From NCBI GenBank assembly GCA_947477885.1, contig CANJUD010000001.1, positions 1 to 64,000 on the forward strand: a DNA stretch of 64,000 nucleotides, in the 5' to 3' direction. Every line of letters starts with the position of its first letter. Within the stretch, counting starts at the first letter, position 1. Origin of the DNA: Bacteroidota bacterium (GTDB taxonomy: Bacteria; Bacteroidota; Bacteroidia; UKL13-3). This document shows positions 61,016 through 64,000 of the stretch, one piece after another. The translations under genes were made by a program, and so were the position numbers. The notes beneath the pieces are model-generated. The model did not search any database and was not told the DNA's origin. It worked only from the letters and a program-made list of their open reading frames with translations.

Positions 61016-64000
61016 ATGACCGACCACAAACAAGTATTCAATACCTCTTCTAAGCTACGCTGGCGTACATTTCAGTGGGTATCACGATTTGTGGTTTTTG
61101 GATTTATCATGATTATTCCTGTGGTGTGGATTGCTTTGGCAAAAGGATATAAACCTAATCTCCCTACTCTTAAAAGTGATGATCCAGAGAAGAAAAAAGT
61201 GGCCAATCCTGTAAAGCCAATGTCATTTTCTGATAAAGAAATAATAAAATACAAAGGCTTTAACGATTTTCTATCTGCAAAAAATGCCAATAAAGATTTA
61301 GTAGAACTCGAAAAAAAGAAAACGGTTAAACGTAGAATTAGAGCAGGATTTTATGTGGACTGGGACCCCCAGTCATTATATTCATTGCAAGCACATATCG
61401 ACCAAATGAATATGGTACTGCCCGAATGGTTTTTTATCAATCCCAATGCCGATACACTGGCTCCCAGTATAGACCCGGAGGGACTGAAAGTAATGAAGCA
61501 GCATGGGGTGGATATTGTACCCATCATCAATAATATCAACGACAAAAAAGGTGAAGGCGTTTTTGATGGAGCCATGATGCACCGCATTTTCCATAATGAA
61601 AAAAAACGCAAACGATTGATTGATGATATTGTAAAATATTTAAAACTATATGGCCTGCAAGGTATCAATATCGACTTTGAGGAATTGGAAGAAGACGATG
61701 ACCAAACAGTAATTAATTTTCAAAAAGAATTATATGATAAGTTGCATCCACTTGGCTTAACTGTTACTCAGGATGTGATGGCAAATAATGAAGATTTTAA
61801 CTTAAAAGAACTTGCCAAATATAATGATTATTTATTTTTGATGGCTTACGATCAGCATTACTCCACCAGTGTTCCTGGGCCTGTTAGCGAACAACGATGG
61901 ATAGAAAAAGTAACCGACCAAGCAGCAGCTGAAGTTCCTTCAGAAAAAATTATATTATGTATTGCAGGTTATGGTTACGATTGGCCAGACGGTACCGAGG
62001 CTACCACAGTAAGTTATCAGCAAGCGATATCGAATGCAGAAATATATAAAGCAAAAATAAAATTTAATAACGATACTTATAATAGTAGTTACGAGTACAC
62101 GGACGAAAATAAAAAGCACCACAAAGTATATATGGTAGATGCCTTGGGCAATTATAATACTTTGCGTTTTGCCGATGAATATGGAACTGCTGGTACCGCT
62201 ATGTGGAGATTAGGTTCAGAGGATGATAGACTATGGTCTTTCTACCAAAGAAATTTAGATAATAATGATTTAAAAGTAGCTCCTTTTGATTATAAATTGT
62301 TAAACGTTTTTACCTCACGCACACAAAAACCAAACTATGTGGGCGATGGCGAAATATTAGATGTGGTTACCCAACCTCAAATAGGAAAAGTAGCTATAGA
62401 AGTAGATAGTGTGGAGCAAATGATAACGGAGCAATTATACGAGCAGTTCCCTACCAGTTATGTGATTCGTAAATTTGGAAACGTGAAGAATGAAGTAATC
62501 CTCACTTTCGATGATGGGCCCGATGAAAAATATACAACAGAAATTCTAGATATATTAAAACAAGAAAAAGTTCCTGCTACTTTTTTTATTGTGGGTGTAA
62601 ATGCAGAAAGCAATTTGGATGTATTAAAAAGAATATATAATGAAGGGCATGAGATAGGGAATCATACATTCACACACCCCAATATTGCTCACATAAGTTT
62701 GGAAAGAGCCTATACCGAAATGGAAGCCACACGTTTGCTGATAGAAGCTGCTACAGGGCGTAGCACAATATTGTTTCGTGCACCATTTAATGCCGATGCT
62801 GAACCTACCCGGCCCGAAGAACTTTTACCCGTAGCCCTCAGTCGTCAAAATAATTATTATACCATCGGCGAAAGTATCGACCCGCAGGACTGGAGAATAG
62901 ATGCAACTGCAGATTCTGTATATGAAAAAACGATAAGAGAATACGAAGAGAATCCAGCCAAAGGTATCATATTACTGCATGATGCAGGAGGTAACCGGCA
63001 AGCAACGGTGGATGCATTGCCACGCATTATAAAATATTTTAAAAAGAAAGGTGTGAAATTTATCACCGTTGCGGCATTGCTGCACAAAAGCAAAGACGAG
63101 GTAATGCCTGTGGTAAAAGGCGGTATGCAGGGTTTGGGAAGCGGCGTTGCTAATTTTATATTTTGGTTTGAAAATTTATTATTTGCAGCTTTTTGGGTAG
63201 CCATTACTTTGGGGCTCATTAAAATAGTTTTGATGGCAACTTTGGCAATTTGGCAATATATAAAACGTAGAAAAAACATTTATATATTAAATGAACCTAT
63301 CACTTCAAAAGTAAGTATTATAGTTCCAGCATACAACGAAGAAGTAAATGCCTCAAGAACTATACACAACCTGCTGTTACAAGACTATCCCAATTTTGAT
63401 ATCATATTTGTAGATGATGGTTCATCCGATAAAACATATCACATTATCAAAGATGAATTTGAGACAAATCCACGTGTAAAAGTATATACAAAAACTAATG
63501 TCGGGAAAGCATCTGCTTTAAATTTTGGAATAGCACAAACTACTTCAGAATTTGTAATATGTATAGATGCAGATACGCATTTAAAACCCAATGCCATTAG
63601 TTGTATGATGCCCTATTTTGCTGATGAAAACACAGGTGCAGTAGCAGGGAATGTGAAAGTAGGTAATGAGAGAAATATGCTCACCCGCTGGCAATCGATA
63701 GAATATATAACGGCACAAAACTTTGACCGCAGGGCATTTGATATCTTAAATTGCATTACAGTGGTGCCAGGTGCAATTGGTGCGTTTCGCAAGAAAGCTA
63801 TTGATGAAGCTGGTGGATTTACCACCGATACTTTGGCCGAAGATTGTGATTTAACCATTCGAATTTTACGGAACAATTATCGTATACATAATTGTTCCGA
63901 TGCTATAGCAGTTACTGAAGCTCCTGAAACGTTGAAACAATTTATGAAGCAACGATTCAGATGGTGCTATGGTATTATGCAGAGTTTTTGGAAAAATCGT
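61016..64000 (+). CDS. GH18-polysaccharide deacetylase-GT2 fusion protein (3' partial)
   Basis: The frame is open from ATG 61016 to the window end (995 residues visible). After a membrane helix (about 23-41) comes a GH18 domain (about 106-420) with catalytic E222 in GINIDFEE. Then a NodB/CE4 deacetylase (about 490-700) has D499-D500 in TFDDGP and H550/H554 in GNHTFTHP. Two further helices (about 713-752) lead to a cytoplasmic GT2 domain from 766 with VPAYNEE, DADT (851-854), AEDCDLT and QRFRW (979-983). The layout suggests a membrane synthase whose periplasmic half deacetylates and cuts an amino-sugar polymer as it emerges. E. coli splits similar tasks between PgaC and PgaB. The polymer is unknown. 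Confidence 0.9.
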   Translation, partial: MTDHKQVFNTSSKLRWRTFQWVSRFVVFGFIMIIPVVWIALAKGYKPNLPTLKSDDPEKKKVANPVKPMSFSDKEIIKYKGFNDFLSAKNANKDLVELEKKKTVKRRIRAGFYVDWDPQSLYSLQAHIDQMNMVLPEWFFINPNADTLAPSIDPEGLKVMKQHGVDIVPIINNINDKKGEGVFDGAMMHRIFHNEKKRKRLIDDIVKYLKLYGLQGINIDFEELEEDDDQTVINFQKELYDKLHPLGLTVTQDVMANNEDFNLKELAKYNDYLFLMAYDQHYSTSVPGPVSEQRWIEKVTDQAAAEVPSEKIILCIAGYGYDWPDGTEATTVSYQQAISNAEIYKAKIKFNNDTYNSSYEYTDENKKHHKVYMVDALGNYNTLRFADEYGTAGTAMWRLGSEDDRLWSFYQRNLDNNDLKVAPFDYKLLNVFTSRTQKPNYVGDGEILDVVTQPQIGKVAIEVDSVEQMITEQLYEQFPTSYVIRKFGNVKNEVILTFDDGPDEKYTTEILDILKQEKVPATFFIVGVNAESNLDVLKRIYNEGHEIGNHTFTHPNIAHISLERAYTEMEATRLLIEAATGRSTILFRAPFNADAEPTRPEELLPVALSRQNNYYTIGESIDPQDWRIDATADSVYEKTIREYEENPAKGIILLHDAGGNRQATVDALPRIIKYFKKKGVKFITVAALLHKSKDEVMPVVKGGMQGLGSGVANFIFWFENLLFAAFWVAITLGLIKIVLMATLAIWQYIKRRKNIYILNEPITSKVSIIVPAYNEEVNASRTIHNLLLQDYPNFDIIFVDDGSSDKTYHIIKDEFETNPRVKVYTKTNVGKASALNFGIAQTTSEFVICIDADTHLKPNAISCMMPYFADENTGAVAGNVKVGNERNMLTRWQSIEYITAQNFDRRAFDILNCITVVPGAIGAFRKKAIDEAGGFTTDTLAEDCDLTIRILRNNYRIHNCSDAIAVTEAPETLKQFMKQRFRWCYGIMQSFWKNR

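Noticed and set aside
1-64000. tRNA, rRNA or tmRNA genes
   Set aside because: I read the intergenic gaps for cloverleaf-like patterns and conserved rRNA segments and found none; all gaps are short and mostly explained by repeats, hairpins or promoters.
1-64000. Insertion sequences, integrases or prophage genes
   Set aside because: No transposase, integrase or phage structural protein was seen in any frame; small palindromes are the only mobile-looking DNA.

Overview
The window reads as a stretch of chromosome from a member of the phylum Bacteroidota, probably a free-living or environmental lineage. Supporting marks are type IX secretion (T9SS) C-terminal sorting domains on three secreted proteins, an LpxC-FabZ fusion, a DUF2851 protein, a TonB-dependent receptor behind a TPP riboswitch, TAnnTTTG-type promoter boxes, little Shine-Dalgarno signal and AT-rich DNA with many 'tatata' runs. 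I see no phage, transposase, integrase, rRNA, tRNA or CRISPR array. About 53 genes fill nearly all of the sequence.

Layout. 1-6.9 kb: the 3' part of a giant secreted PKD-repeat protein with a T9SS type B end. 7.1-14.4 kb: an FMN reductase, kbl, a MoxR ATPase, an FkbM methyltransferase, a DUF2851 protein, thiamine pyrophosphokinase and GDP-fucose synthase. 14.6-17.6 kb: two twin YgaP-like membrane proteins, then a TonB receptor under a TPP riboswitch, which with the nearby thiamine pyrophosphokinase suggests thiamine salvage. 17.6-24.8 kb: a tandem amidohydrolase, a lipoprotein cyclophilin, a propeller lipoprotein, a T9SS-exported endonuclease I and a possible SUKH-fold protein. 24.9-28.5 kb: ispH, a glutathione peroxidase, then a four-gene set of c-type cytochromes around an outer-membrane barrel. 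28.5-33.3 kb: glycosyltransferase, T9SS cargo, GNAT, TonB and thiolase genes. 33.4-38.2 kb: nuoABCDEF (minus strand) without nuoG-N. 38.4-43.7 kb: DUF1294, a GT2/polysaccharide-deacetylase pair, a TolC plus membrane-fusion pair lacking its pump, and DUF2442. 45.4-55.7 kb: an HD hydrolase and a cell-envelope block (lpxD, lpxC-fabZ, rfbB, radical SAM, lpxA, prolyl oligopeptidase, gmhA). 56-64 kb: a small Cys/Lys-rich secreted peptide, a 1199-residue TraB/GumN protein, a CPBP protease and the 5' part of a GH18-deacetylase-GT2 fusion.

The most unusual features are two. (1) At least eleven intergenic regions hold repeats of different sequence that all keep a strict 7-base period and often start at a stop codon or fold into hairpins; one is a 15-unit heptamer array and one supplies the last codons and stop of gmhA. 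(2) The fusion at the right edge joins a glycoside hydrolase, a polysaccharide deacetylase and a processive-type glycosyltransferase in one membrane polypeptide, like PgaB and PgaC of the PNAG system rolled into one, though the chemistry is only inferred.

All calls come from reading the translated sequence and from memory of family motifs. No database search was run.
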